A stretch of DNA of 64,000 nt from Branchinecta lynchi. Its lineage: Eukaryota; Arthropoda; Branchiopoda; Anostraca; Branchinectidae. This document shows, in pieces, positions 55,936-64,000 of this stretch (position 1 is its first letter; every line of letters begins with the position of its first letter). Under the pieces are notes generated by a model. That model was not told the origin of the DNA and did no database searches. It worked only from the letters and a program-made list of their open reading frames with translations. Made by a program: the position numbers and the translations under genes. The stretch spans positions 2,056,001-2,120,000 of the forward strand of contig JAKZAP010000013.1 of assembly GCA_023053575.1 (NCBI GenBank). Reading direction: 5' to 3'.

Positions 55936-56186
55936 GCTCAAGTTGGAAAAACGAACTTGTGGAAAAACAAAAAAAACTTGTGGAAAAACAAAAACTAACT
56001 TGTGGTCATCCGCATGGTTACAGCATCATCTCTTCTCCGATAGCCATTGATCATCAACTTAACCATCTGTTGATGCAAGGAAACTCTTTTGTATTTAACG
56101 GAGTTTTTATTGAGAGAGAAAGAGAAGAGTGCGTCTGAGCCTTAGGCTACCTAGACATCCCTAACCTCGTTTGTTGATTGGTTCTG

Positions 56187-56295
56187 AGAGTGGAAACTGA
56201 GGTCAGGCCCACCGGTCTTTAGAACAAAAATCACGCTATCCACAAGGTCCCAGCGACTCTATTCAAGACCTAGCCTCACCCACCACCCTTGAAAC
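56187..56295 (+). repeat. Dispersed repeat shared with 33345-33455
   Basis: GGTCAGGCCCACCGGTCTTT, TATCCACAAGGTCCCAGCGA and TTCAAGACCTAGCCTCACCC line up with 33355-33455. Origin unknown. Confidence 0.5.
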
Positions 56296-56298
56296 CAT

Positions 56299-56696
56299 AG
56301 TTGCGTTTTTGCTGATACCATGGTATCTGTTACCACGGTCTAAAGTCGTTTTTGCAGTTATTGTAGTATCTGATACCACGGTCAAAAGGCGTTTTTGCAG
56401 TTATCGTGGTATCTGGCCAGTTATCGTGGTATCGGATATTCAGATACTCCGGTCCGACCGTGGTAACTGATCGTGGTATCTGAAAAGTCATCTCACTTTC
56501 ATCAAATTTTGTCAGATTGTTGAGAGTTTAGCACTTAGTGATGTAACTGGATATCTGTTTTTCTTTTGGGATGACTTCGAAAAGTGCAATTTCGGCAATA
56601 GTCATTTTTGCGGAGAACCGTGTATCAGATACCACCATAACTGCAAAAACGACTAATTGCAGATCCAGCTACCATGGTATCAGCAAAAACGCAACT
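56299..56696. mobile_element. Family M element, copy 1 (3-bp duplication)
   Basis: Ends AGTTGCGTTTTTGCTGATAC and, inverted, AGTTGCGTTTTTGCTGATAC; CAT flanks both sides (56296-56298, 56697-56699). The inside repeats ACCATGGTATC and TTATCGTGGTATC blocks. Copy 2 is at 59649-60023. It ends 53 bp before exon e. Class unresolved. Confidence 0.75.
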
Positions 56697-56749
56697 CATA
56701 TCAGATAGGCTGCAAGTCTTGGGGTTTGTCTTGATGTCCTTTATTTCAG

Positions 56750-56933
56750 GTGTCCCACTGGCTAGATGGCTCTGTTATATACGGGTCAAGTAAAGCAGAA
56801 TCCCGTTCACTGCGAGCATTCAAAGGCGGTCGGCTACGTTCTGCCATGCACGGAGGATACGAGATGCTACCTACAGATGTGGACAGTGGACCGTGTGTCG
56901 CGTCGGGAAAGGGGTACAGGTGCTTTAAAGCCG
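56750..56933 (+). CDS. Animal haem peroxidase, exon e (calcium loop)
   Basis: Acceptor TTTATTTCAG (AG 56748-56749), donor GCCG|GTGAGT. It enters in phase 0 and leaves in phase 1. The protein reads VSHWLDGSVIYGSSKAESRS, then LRAFKGGRL and MHGGYEMLPTD and ends GKGYRCFKA. S-H-W-L-D-G-S followed by V-I-Y-G-S is the family's calcium-binding loop; it has Ser in place of the Thr and Trp in place of the Phe found in MPO, both tolerable for backbone ligands. The next expected motif, an R-E-H-N-R catalytic Arg exon, was searched for by eye to 64000 and not found. Confidence 0.94.
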
Positions 56934-56947
56934 GTGAGTAATAGTGA

Positions 56948-57375
56948 CTTGAGGCGTATTCTCGCCGTTCCCCGAGGACTCCACTTGAGGAGTCCCCGCG
57001 TTTTTGTTTGTCCCGGGGACTCACTCCCTGTATTCTCGCGAATCCCCACGGACGGGGAATGCAGAATGCTCCGATTATCATCATCATCATCAAAAAGGAC
57101 TCCCTTTCAGATTTGGAGGGGATCAGTTTTTGCTGGTGTTGATGCAATATAAAATTAATTAAAAACAATCAGAATAAAAAAAAACAAAAATAAAGTGGAT
57201 CCAGACTAACTTCGTCCACTGCAATTTTTATTTTGAACAAAATCTATTTTGGAAGCATTCCCCGTGTTCTCGCTGTTTATGTGCGCGGAGTCCGGCGGCA
57301 GTGGCTCCCTCTATTCTCGCCGTTCCCTTCGATTCTCCGAGGAGTCCTCGGGAAACGGCGAGAATACGCCTTTGG
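56948..57375. repeat. Inverted-repeat element after exon e
   Basis: AGGCGTATTCTCGCCGTTCC at the left mirrors GGAAACGGCGAGAATACGCC at the right, and GAGGACTCC blocks recur between. An ATCATCATCATCATC run is at 57077. It begins only 15 bp after the exon e donor. Confidence 0.6.
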
Positions 57376-58431
57376 CCAACATCCCTTAGTACAGCTAGGA
57401 ACTTGCGTGGAGCGAGTCTTTCCTCAGGTTAACTAAAGAGCAAAGTTCTGTGCCTGCAGAATGCTAGCCCGTGTTCGCGCGTCGCTGGTGGATTGTTTTA
57501 ACAATGCATTCCGTCATCTCCTTTCATATAATTGACGTTACTCTGCTAGTCAAATGTTCTTGGAAAATGAAATAAAATAGTTTGATCTTATGAGACGTAA
57601 AGCGTTAGTTAGTTTTGTTGCAAGAAGTCTCCGAAAATCCACTTTTAAAGGACACCTGAATGAAGAGTACCAAGTATCATCCCTATCTGTATGACTTCCG
57701 TTAACATTGCCTGCAGAAAACCCAATCCAAATACGAAATAGTATTTCCAAGCTATGATTTTTGCTCCATTTTGCATCTGTCCTTATTTCAGCACTGAACA
57801 ATTTTAGAAATGAACAAATGTCTCCAATCAACCCTTCTTCTGGAATATTGTTTAACCAGTCAAGCCCAGACGTGTATCTAGAAGAAATTCCAATACGATG
57901 GGGCCAGCGGTGTACAAGATTTGAATGAATTGCGCTTTTCGTCTTGGAGTCTGCATGTGCAAACCTCCAGAAACGAACATCCCTATTTTGAAAACGGCAC
58001 GCTCAAGAGAAGAATGCTCTGCGTGGGCATGTCTGTAAATGCATTCTCCATGGTGTGTTCAAGTATGGTTTCGTTGGCAGTTCGTGAGAATGACGTTCCG
58101 GCCATTTCTACCGCCTTTTCCGTCGACTGTGCTATTGCCCCGAGCTATCGAACAAATGAAATGATTGTATATATTCAGTAAAGAATAGTCCTGTTTTAGT
58201 GTACGGTAATTTTAATATGTGATGTGTAATATCACGAATTAAATACATTGATTGAGTGATTGATAAATTGACGCCTAGCGGCTTTGCGCATTCTCAACTG
58301 CGAATGTAGTCTACTGTGGCTAGTTTTACATTTTGATCGGTTCTGTGGCGATTCAGTGGCCGTGGCGAGTGGAAGAGTCTCTCTCCGCTATTGCATAGAC
58401 TGATAAGCCGCAGACCGGGAAGTCCTGCGGC
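57376..58431. other. Intronic; no gene recognised
   Basis: An 86-codon plus-strand frame (57921-58181) and an opposed open minus-strand frame over the same bases show no known motif. ATTG repeats lie at 58240-58260. Confidence 0.35.
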
Positions 58432-58682
58432 AGAATACTCTTGATGACTATCTCTCCTTGCCGATACAAAGTCTCCGGCCTCTCCGGGTAGCTGAAAGGC
58501 AGAAGTGGTGTCAAAGCTGCGCCTAAAGATCGCAGTAATTGATTGACACAGGATTTGGGTCGTTGAGTCTGAGTCGTACGGACACGCTTACTCCTTCTTC
58601 CTGACTATCACTGACGTGTTTTGAACTTCCGTCTCCGTATCTCTGTAATATGACTATGCGGAGTCTAATATTTCCCCATACC

Positions 58683-58979
58683 AGCTGCGTTCTTTGTCAC
58701 GGGAGTTCTCACCGGTGGTCTCCGAAATTTGTCTTATAAGCCGTTTTTGCATCCACCGGCGACTTCTCACCAGTCTTATAACCCGTTTTTGAACTAACCA
58801 GTGTCCGGTTTTATCTCACCGGCGCGGACTAACCAGAACCTGCTCGTGAGCCCGGCTGCAGCGAGGAGTTAACCAGTTTTCATCAACTCACAGGTGAACA
58901 AAAAAAACGCGTTTTAAGGGAAGAACCGGACACTGGTGACTAAACACCAGAGACAACCCGGAGTGCAACGAACGCAGCT
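58683..58979. mobile_element. MITE-like element in J (ACC flanks)
   Basis: AGCTGCGTTCTTTG mirrors CAACGAACGCAGCT; ACC is on both sides (58680-58682, 58980-58982). Inside, CCGGTTTTATCTCACC and AACCGGACACTGGTGA-type blocks pair again. No ORF. Confidence 0.6.
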
Positions 58980-59457
58980 ACCCTGTCCGCTAAGAACGAG
59001 CGGAGGTTACTAGCTTCACGCCACATCACATTCAGTTACCTCTACAAATAGCTAAATTGCCGTTAAGTCGCTGGTGAGGAAAAGTAGGAGTCAAAGCTGA
59101 TTGGTTCTATGGTCGCGCTCCAGAGCAGGTCAGCGCGCGGACGCCTCCTGCCTGCCTCCTTCATTGTTTCTTGACTTTCTTGTGCGATAAGCAACGGCGA
59201 AGACGGAAGAGGAGTAAACGGGTATCAACACCAGCTTAAAGCTAGAGTAAATGCCTCTAGGTCCGCTCAGTTTTGTCGGGGTTTTCGTAATCGCTGCATG
59301 CGACTAAAGATAGAAGTCCTAGCTGATTGTTTGTTCTTGATTATGTAGTGGCTTATATTTGTCCTCCATGGGCGTTAAAGTTTAGCTAAGAACGCTGGTT
59401 AATAATTGTGAAGAATACTCTGTAAGAGGCGCATTGTCTCGAGGCAGTTTTGCTGGG

Positions 59458-59576
59458 ACAATTACTTTTTAATATCTACATTAATGACTTAGTGTAGTGC
59501 ATAGATTCCGATATCGCTTTACATGTGGGTGACACCAAAATCTACAGGGTCATCAAGAGTTCACAGGACTATAAAC
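59458..59576 (+). pseudogene. LINE reverse transcriptase palm fragment
   Basis: QLLFNIYINDLV, stop, CIDSDIALHVGDTKIYRVIK. This is the G-P/Q-L-L-F-x-I-Y-I-N-D-L to F-A-D-D-T-K-I-Y stretch of LINE RTs, with the catalytic A-D-D changed to V-G-D and an internal TAG. Dead copy. Confidence 0.75.
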
Positions 59577-59648
59577 ACTCCCACGTATGAACGTTACAAA
59601 AGTTGCGTTTTTGCGGTAGCGAGGTGTCTGTTACACTGACGAATTATT

Positions 59649-60023
59649 AGTTGCGTTTTTGCTGATACCATGGTATCTGTTACGACGGTAAGTGTATCTG
59701 CAATTAGTCGTTTTTGCAGTTATCGAGCTCTCTGATACACGGTGCTCTGCAAAAACGACTATTGTCGAAATTGCACTTTTCGAAGTCATCCCAAAACAAA
59801 AACAGATATCCAGTTACATCACTAAGTGCTAAACTTCTTTCTCACCAATCTGACAAAATTTGATGAAAGTGAGATGACTTTTCAGATACCGCGACCAGTT
59901 ACCACGGTCGGACAGTATTATCTGAATATCTCATACCACGATAACTGGCGAGATACCACGATAACGGCTTAAACGCCTTTTGACCGTGGTATCAGGTACC
60001 ATGGTGTCTGTAAAAACACAACT
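59649..60023. mobile_element. Family M element, copy 2
   Basis: AGTTGCGTTTTTGCTGATAC at the left; GTAAAAACACAACT at the right; ATT on both sides (59646-59648, 60024-60026). A solo left end AGTTGCGTTTTTGCGGTA lies at 59600. A related, more diverged block (GGTATCTGATACCCCGACGA) is at 60590-60795. Confidence 0.7.
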
Positions 60024-60889
60024 ATTGTTTTCTCGGTTATAGAGAGATTGCACCCTACCCGATGAAAACGAATATTATCACAACAACAAAATTTAACATT
60101 GGGACTTGGGAGATATAGGACTTTCAACTTTGAAATTAAATTATCGGCGTTTGATCATCATTCTTAGCGGGGGACTTGCTAGAAATGCTAATTGCGCTAT
60201 TCCTTAATCGTATAATTCTATTTTTGCGAAAGAGTTTCCACGGCAGTAGGAGCTTGAAGGCTTCAAAGTTTGAACACAATAACGGAGTCACGAATCCTAT
60301 TGGTCGGTTGTGACGTGTCATTCAACAACCAACCAATAGGAAGCAGTATTCGTTTTCGTAGTGAAAGTTTCAAGTCTTCAAACTCTGATTTCTGATCAAG
60401 CTTTTCTATAAAGATGTGATTATACAATTAAGAAACAACTAGGAATCATTTCCGGCTGTTTACAGGCTCTCAATAGTAATAAAACACGGATAAATTGGTC
60501 TCAAAGCCGAAAGCCCTATGCTTTACAATGTTAAATTACTCTTTTTCTACTCCTATCTGTTTTCGTTGGGTAGGCTGCAATCTCTCTATAGGGTATCTGA
60601 TACCCCGACGAATCGTCGTTTTCGCAGTCACCCAGCAACGCATTAGTAACCCTGGTATCTGGTACAGAGTAACCCTGCTGAGACTGGGGTTACCGGATAC
60701 CTAGTAACGTAGCAGTAACCCGGTGTCTGAAAAAAAGACAAGATTGAGCTCAATAACCGGGTAAGAGTAGCTCTAGGTTACCTTTAAAACGCAACTAAAG
60801 TCGGAAGTCAACGTCATAATAAGTAATTTCTAACCTGATTAGCAAGTACAACTCAAAAATCCAGTCCCACCCTTGGAGCAAAATTCTCA

Positions 60890-61095
60890 AAGTTTAAGTG
60901 TATATGTATGTAAGCGTGTTCGGTTTTTAGTCAGTCAGAGAGTCTCAGTTAGTAATTGTCGATTTTTGTGTGTGTTTCCTATGAAAGTGTTACATTTTGC
61001 TTTTGTTTTGTTTTTCTTTTCGTTTTTGTACTCTGTCCCTTTTCTGTTTGAAATGACGGGTGATAAATAAATAAAAAATAAATAAATAAAAATAC
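60890..61095 (+). pseudogene. LINE 3' UTR with (AAAT)n tail, inside J
   Basis: T/G-rich stretch ends TGACGGGTGATAAATAAATA, the same ending as the LINE 3' ends at 41575 and 61970, followed by AAATAAATAAATAAA. Confidence 0.5.
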
Positions 61096-61449
61096 TCTAT
61101 GTGACTAAGTCCAAAACAAGCCAGCGATCCTCAGGAAGAAGGAGTAAGCGTGTCCGAACGACTCAAACCCAACGACTCGAATCCTGGTCAATCAATCACC
61201 GCGATCTTTGGCAGCATTTGTGACACCATTTCTGCCTTTCTTCCGCTAGATACCCGGAGAGGCCGGAGATATTGCATCGGCAAGGACAGATAGTCATCAA
61301 GAGTATTCTCTTCGACTGGGACCCTCTGACTTTAAAACTTGGTAGACTATCAGCGGCCTTATGACTAGCTGAACTTATGACCCAGCGTGACTGATAGATG
61401 GGAACCTGTGTTTCTCATCACGATTCCACAAGAATGGGTGCAAGTGGAG

Positions 61450-62038
61450 TTTTGTAAACATTGGGTATCCCAATCGGTAGGACTATTGCTGCTACGCGGA
61501 AGCTTCTGGTACAGCACATTGAGAATAAAGTGCGAAATTCTTACGTTTCAGTAGTTGTATCCCAGCTAAATTTGGGTAGGAAACACTTACTCGAATATTC
61601 AACAGCTCAGTCATGGACCATTTTCTGTATATCGTTCCCTTCTGGGACATATTAAGTGACAGTGATAAAGCTGACCTCCGAAAAATTTATTTTAAATATG
61701 GGAAATATCTCCTTGGAATCCCGTCCTGGTCAAGAAATAGACCTCGAGTGCGAAAATACGGTCAGCGGGAACCGGTAACTGAAATGGCCGAACACTTCAA
61801 GCGGATGACTGCAGACAAGCCGTCTCACCACCCCTGGAGCGGCATTCTATTTTAGTATTTATCGAATTTGTTGTTGTTTTTGTATTTGGGTATGAGTTTA
61901 TTAGTTCCTTCTTTTTTCTTTTCTTTGTTCTGTACTCCGTTTCATGCTTTTGTAGCTGTTGTAGATGGGTTATAAATAAATACATACATAACTGTTTGTC
62001 CTTACAGCTGTACCGAAGATCAATCAATCAATCAATCA
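61450..62038 (+). pseudogene. LINE C-terminus, 3' UTR and tail
   Basis: Coding remains in two frames: TIAATRKLLVQHIENKVRNS, then DKADLRKIYFKYGKYLLGIP with SWSRNRPRVRKYG, ending HPWSGILF and TAG at 61853-61855. The R-K-x-x-x-K-Y-x-K-Y/F-L-L-x-x-P-x-x-x-R-N pattern closes ORF2 in some LINE groups. The UTR ends GGGTTATAAATAAATACATA; CAATCAATCAATCAATCAA is at 62020. Confidence 0.55.
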
Positions 62039-62449
62039 AGTTGATTTTTTCAAATAGCTTAAAGCTAGAAGAGGAATAATATATTAACGAAACAAATTCA
62101 CCATATACACTTAAAACTCATCCTGCACTAAATAGTGTTTATTTTCCAATATTTGAAAGTATCTGAATACTGTAAAACTAAGCTCTGCTTTTAACAAATT
62201 ATCCACGACTCTAGCTGTTTTAAGCCTTTTCCCACACCCATTCATTTAAAAATAAGATGAAAAGTTTTTTGATGAGTAAAGATGGGTGAGGAGAGAGGGT
62301 TACCTTGGGTATGAATCGGTTCTGGATTGCCACGAGGTTTAATTGTCTTCTGTTTATATATAATATTGAACAAAAAATGTATTTATGTAGTTGTTTATGT
62401 ATAGTACTGCATTTATTTTTTCCCTTTTCTTTTTTGTTTAAAATATAAC
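62039..62449. other. No gene recognised
   Basis: AT-rich sequence. Confidence 0.35.
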
Positions 62450-62565
62450 TAGGCTAAGTGATTAAATTATTTAGTCCTGCCACAAACAAATCTGTATAGA
62501 TTTTCACGTGGTAGGTCTGTTATGATATCAAAATTTCTTTTGTAAAATTCCATTATATATTACAT
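62450..62565 (-). repeat. Dispersed repeat shared with 40075-40190
   Basis: AAGTGATTAAATTATTTAGT, CTGCCACAAACAAA and GTGGTAGGTCTGTTATGATA match 40075-40190 in reverse complement at high identity. Confidence 0.7.
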
Positions 62566-62605
62566 TATTTGTCTCTCATTGACTTCGAGGAAAAACTCAG
62601 CAACT

Positions 62606-64000
62606 GGCACTTGCAGCCTCTGGCTCAAGTGCCATATACCGATCGCAATTCAGTCCGTCGGTTTGTCGTTCGGTCCGTTTTTTTGTCACACTTTTTTCGA
62701 GTTAGACTACTTCCAAATGTGCTAGAACGATGAAACTTGGCAGGCATACCAGGGACTCGACCAAACTAACGTAGCAATAATCAGTTTCCCGATTCCCGAG
62801 GGTGGAGGAATCTGGGAAATTTACGGCAGTTTGTCACACTTTTTCGAGTTAGGGTACTTCCAGATATGCTAGGACGATCTTGGCAGGCATATCAGGGACC
62901 CGAACAAACTAACTTGGGCATTATCAGTTTCCTGATCCGACCATCTGGGGGGGGGGGTGAAGGGCGGGGTAATCTGGAAAATTGAGTAGTGCGTAACTTT
63001 TGAACGGGTTATCGTTTTGGAATGAAGCTTGATAACTGAATAAAGGACATATCTCTGATGTCCCGTTTGAAGTCCGGACCGGATTCGGTAGCTTTGGGGG
63101 AGTTGGGAGGGGGGTGGTGGTGGAAATGTCGAGAAACGGTTAGAATTAGGAGATCGGAGTGAAACTTGCTGGGAAGAACAATCATATGCCCCAGATAAAT
63201 CGTTTGCACAATTGGACTGGATCCGGACCCTTGGGGGGGGGGGGTGGAGAGGAGATTCCCGGAATTAAGGTGATATGTTCTTGGGGATTTTGGCGATGAA
63301 ACTTCGCAGGCATATCAGGGTCCCGACCAAAGTAACTTGGAAATAATCAGTTTCTCGATCTGACTATCTGGTGGGGTGTGGGAGTGGAGGGCTGGGGAAT
63401 CTGGAAAATTGAGTAGTGCGTAACTTTTGGACGGGTTATCTGATTGGAATGAAACTTGATAACTTAGTAAAGGACATACCGGATCTGGTAGCTATGAGGG
63501 AGTTGGGGGGGGGAGCGGAAATCTGAGAAACGGTTAGAATGGAGGGATAGGAGGGATCGCTTGTTCTTGCTGGGAAGAACAAGCATCTGCCCTAGATAAA
63601 TCGTTTACACAATTGGACTGGATCCGGACCCTTGGGGGGGGGGGGGGAGGGGTGTTTTCCGGAATTCCGGTGATGTCAGTTTTGGTGATTTTCGCGACGA
63701 AACTTGGGAGGCATATCAGGGATCTGGTCCAACTGACTCGGAATACTGAGTTATTCGTAACTTTGGAAGGGGTTATCGGATTTGAGTGAAATTTAATAAT
63801 TGAACAGAGGACATGCCTCTGGTGATCTCTGTTTCATGTCCGGACCTGATCCGGCAAAAGTTGGGGGGGGGGGCGGAAAATACGTGACTGGCTGATACGG
63901 GAGATTGGGACGGAAATTTGTGGGAAACGACCAGATGCTCTGGACTTTTCTTAGAGATTTCCTAGATATTTTCTTTATCATCAGCTCTTCTGGTTGCCCT
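62606..64000 (-). mobile_element. Family B element, runs off window
   Basis: The terminal hairpin GGCACTTGCAGCC...GGCTCAAGTGCC (62606-62633) comes first, then a GTCCGTCGGTTTGTCG stretch. Two to three tandem units of about 530 bp follow, each with GATGAAACTTGGCAGGCATA, CCGACCAAACTAACTTGG-type text and G runs. The AACAAGA end is not reached. Confidence 0.65.

Larger units (their letters stand above)
58432..61309. mobile_element. Family J element, 2.9 kb with ~185-bp TIRs
   Basis: AGAATACTCTTGATGACTAT at the left mirrors ATAGTCATCAAGAGTATTCT at the right. Similarity continues inward through CGGCCTCTCCGGGTA and ACACGCTTACTCCTTCTTCC for about 185 bp. The body is a nest: a 297-bp MITE, a LINE RT scrap, M copy 2 and a LINE 3' UTR. 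No transposase. No clear duplication at the ends. Confidence 0.65.

Noticed and set aside
57921..58181. 86-codon plus-strand ORF as a further peroxidase exon
   Set aside because: It lacks the R-E-H-N-R or proximal-His motifs, starts without an acceptor in the right phase, and is open on both strands.
61461..61855. ORFs after exon e as downstream peroxidase exons
   Set aside because: The YGKYLLGIPSWSRNR stretch, stop codon, T-rich UTR and ATAAATAAATA tail mark a LINE 3' end.

Overview
This window looks like nuclear DNA from an invertebrate animal. It has spliced exons with GT-AG junctions, introns of 1.4 to 19 kb, an intron-resident tRNA-Thr-like gene with Pol III boxes, and dense decayed transposons (LINE, Penelope-like, hAT, PIF/Harbinger-like, and at least two families of unclear class). 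Nothing bacterial or organellar is present. The phylum cannot be fixed from the sequence alone.

The only convincing protein-coding gene is an animal haem peroxidase (peroxidasin, chorion peroxidase, MPO-like superfamily) on the + strand. Five exons are supported: 20157-20494, 39365-39573, 48400-48561, 55128-55330 and 56750-56933. Their intron phases (2, 1, 1, 0, then 1) agree at every junction and give about 365 continuous codons. They run from a pro-region-like segment through the DG-CNN motif, the distal-histidine motif WGQFIDHD and the calcium loop LDGS. The signal-peptide exon and the exons with the catalytic Arg and proximal His are not seen and probably lie outside the window or were missed.

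Layout. 0.3-4.6 kb: family A repeats and a LINE RT scrap. 4.8-5.5 kb: Penelope-like endonuclease end, inverted repeats and a hammerhead-like core. 5.9-18.2 kb: a nest of families B, C and D. 18.2-20.2 kb: LINE tail, then a hAT element beside the first exon. 20.5-39.4 kb (first intron): palindromic elements, A and B copies, LINE ends, the tRNA and two more hAT elements. 39.6-48.4 kb: A copies, a LINE split by an A copy, a hAT element and minisatellites. 48.6-56.7 kb: two more A copies, hairpin repeats, a LINE end and hAT/MITE elements. 57-64 kb: a 2.9 kb long-TIR element full of nested elements, a LINE end and a family B copy running off the window.

Family names A, B, C, D, P, M and J are working labels of this annotation, not database names. 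Family A has 13 copies. Families A and B share one layout: an AACAAGA start, a subterminal block echoed by a hairpin at the other end, a CAAGTTTCATC module and a GACA/GACG-rich stretch. Family P carries CTGANGA...GAAA cores with a paired helix between them, as in hammerhead ribozymes. Boundaries given for repeats come from reading copies against each other by eye and are approximate unless a target-site duplication is quoted.
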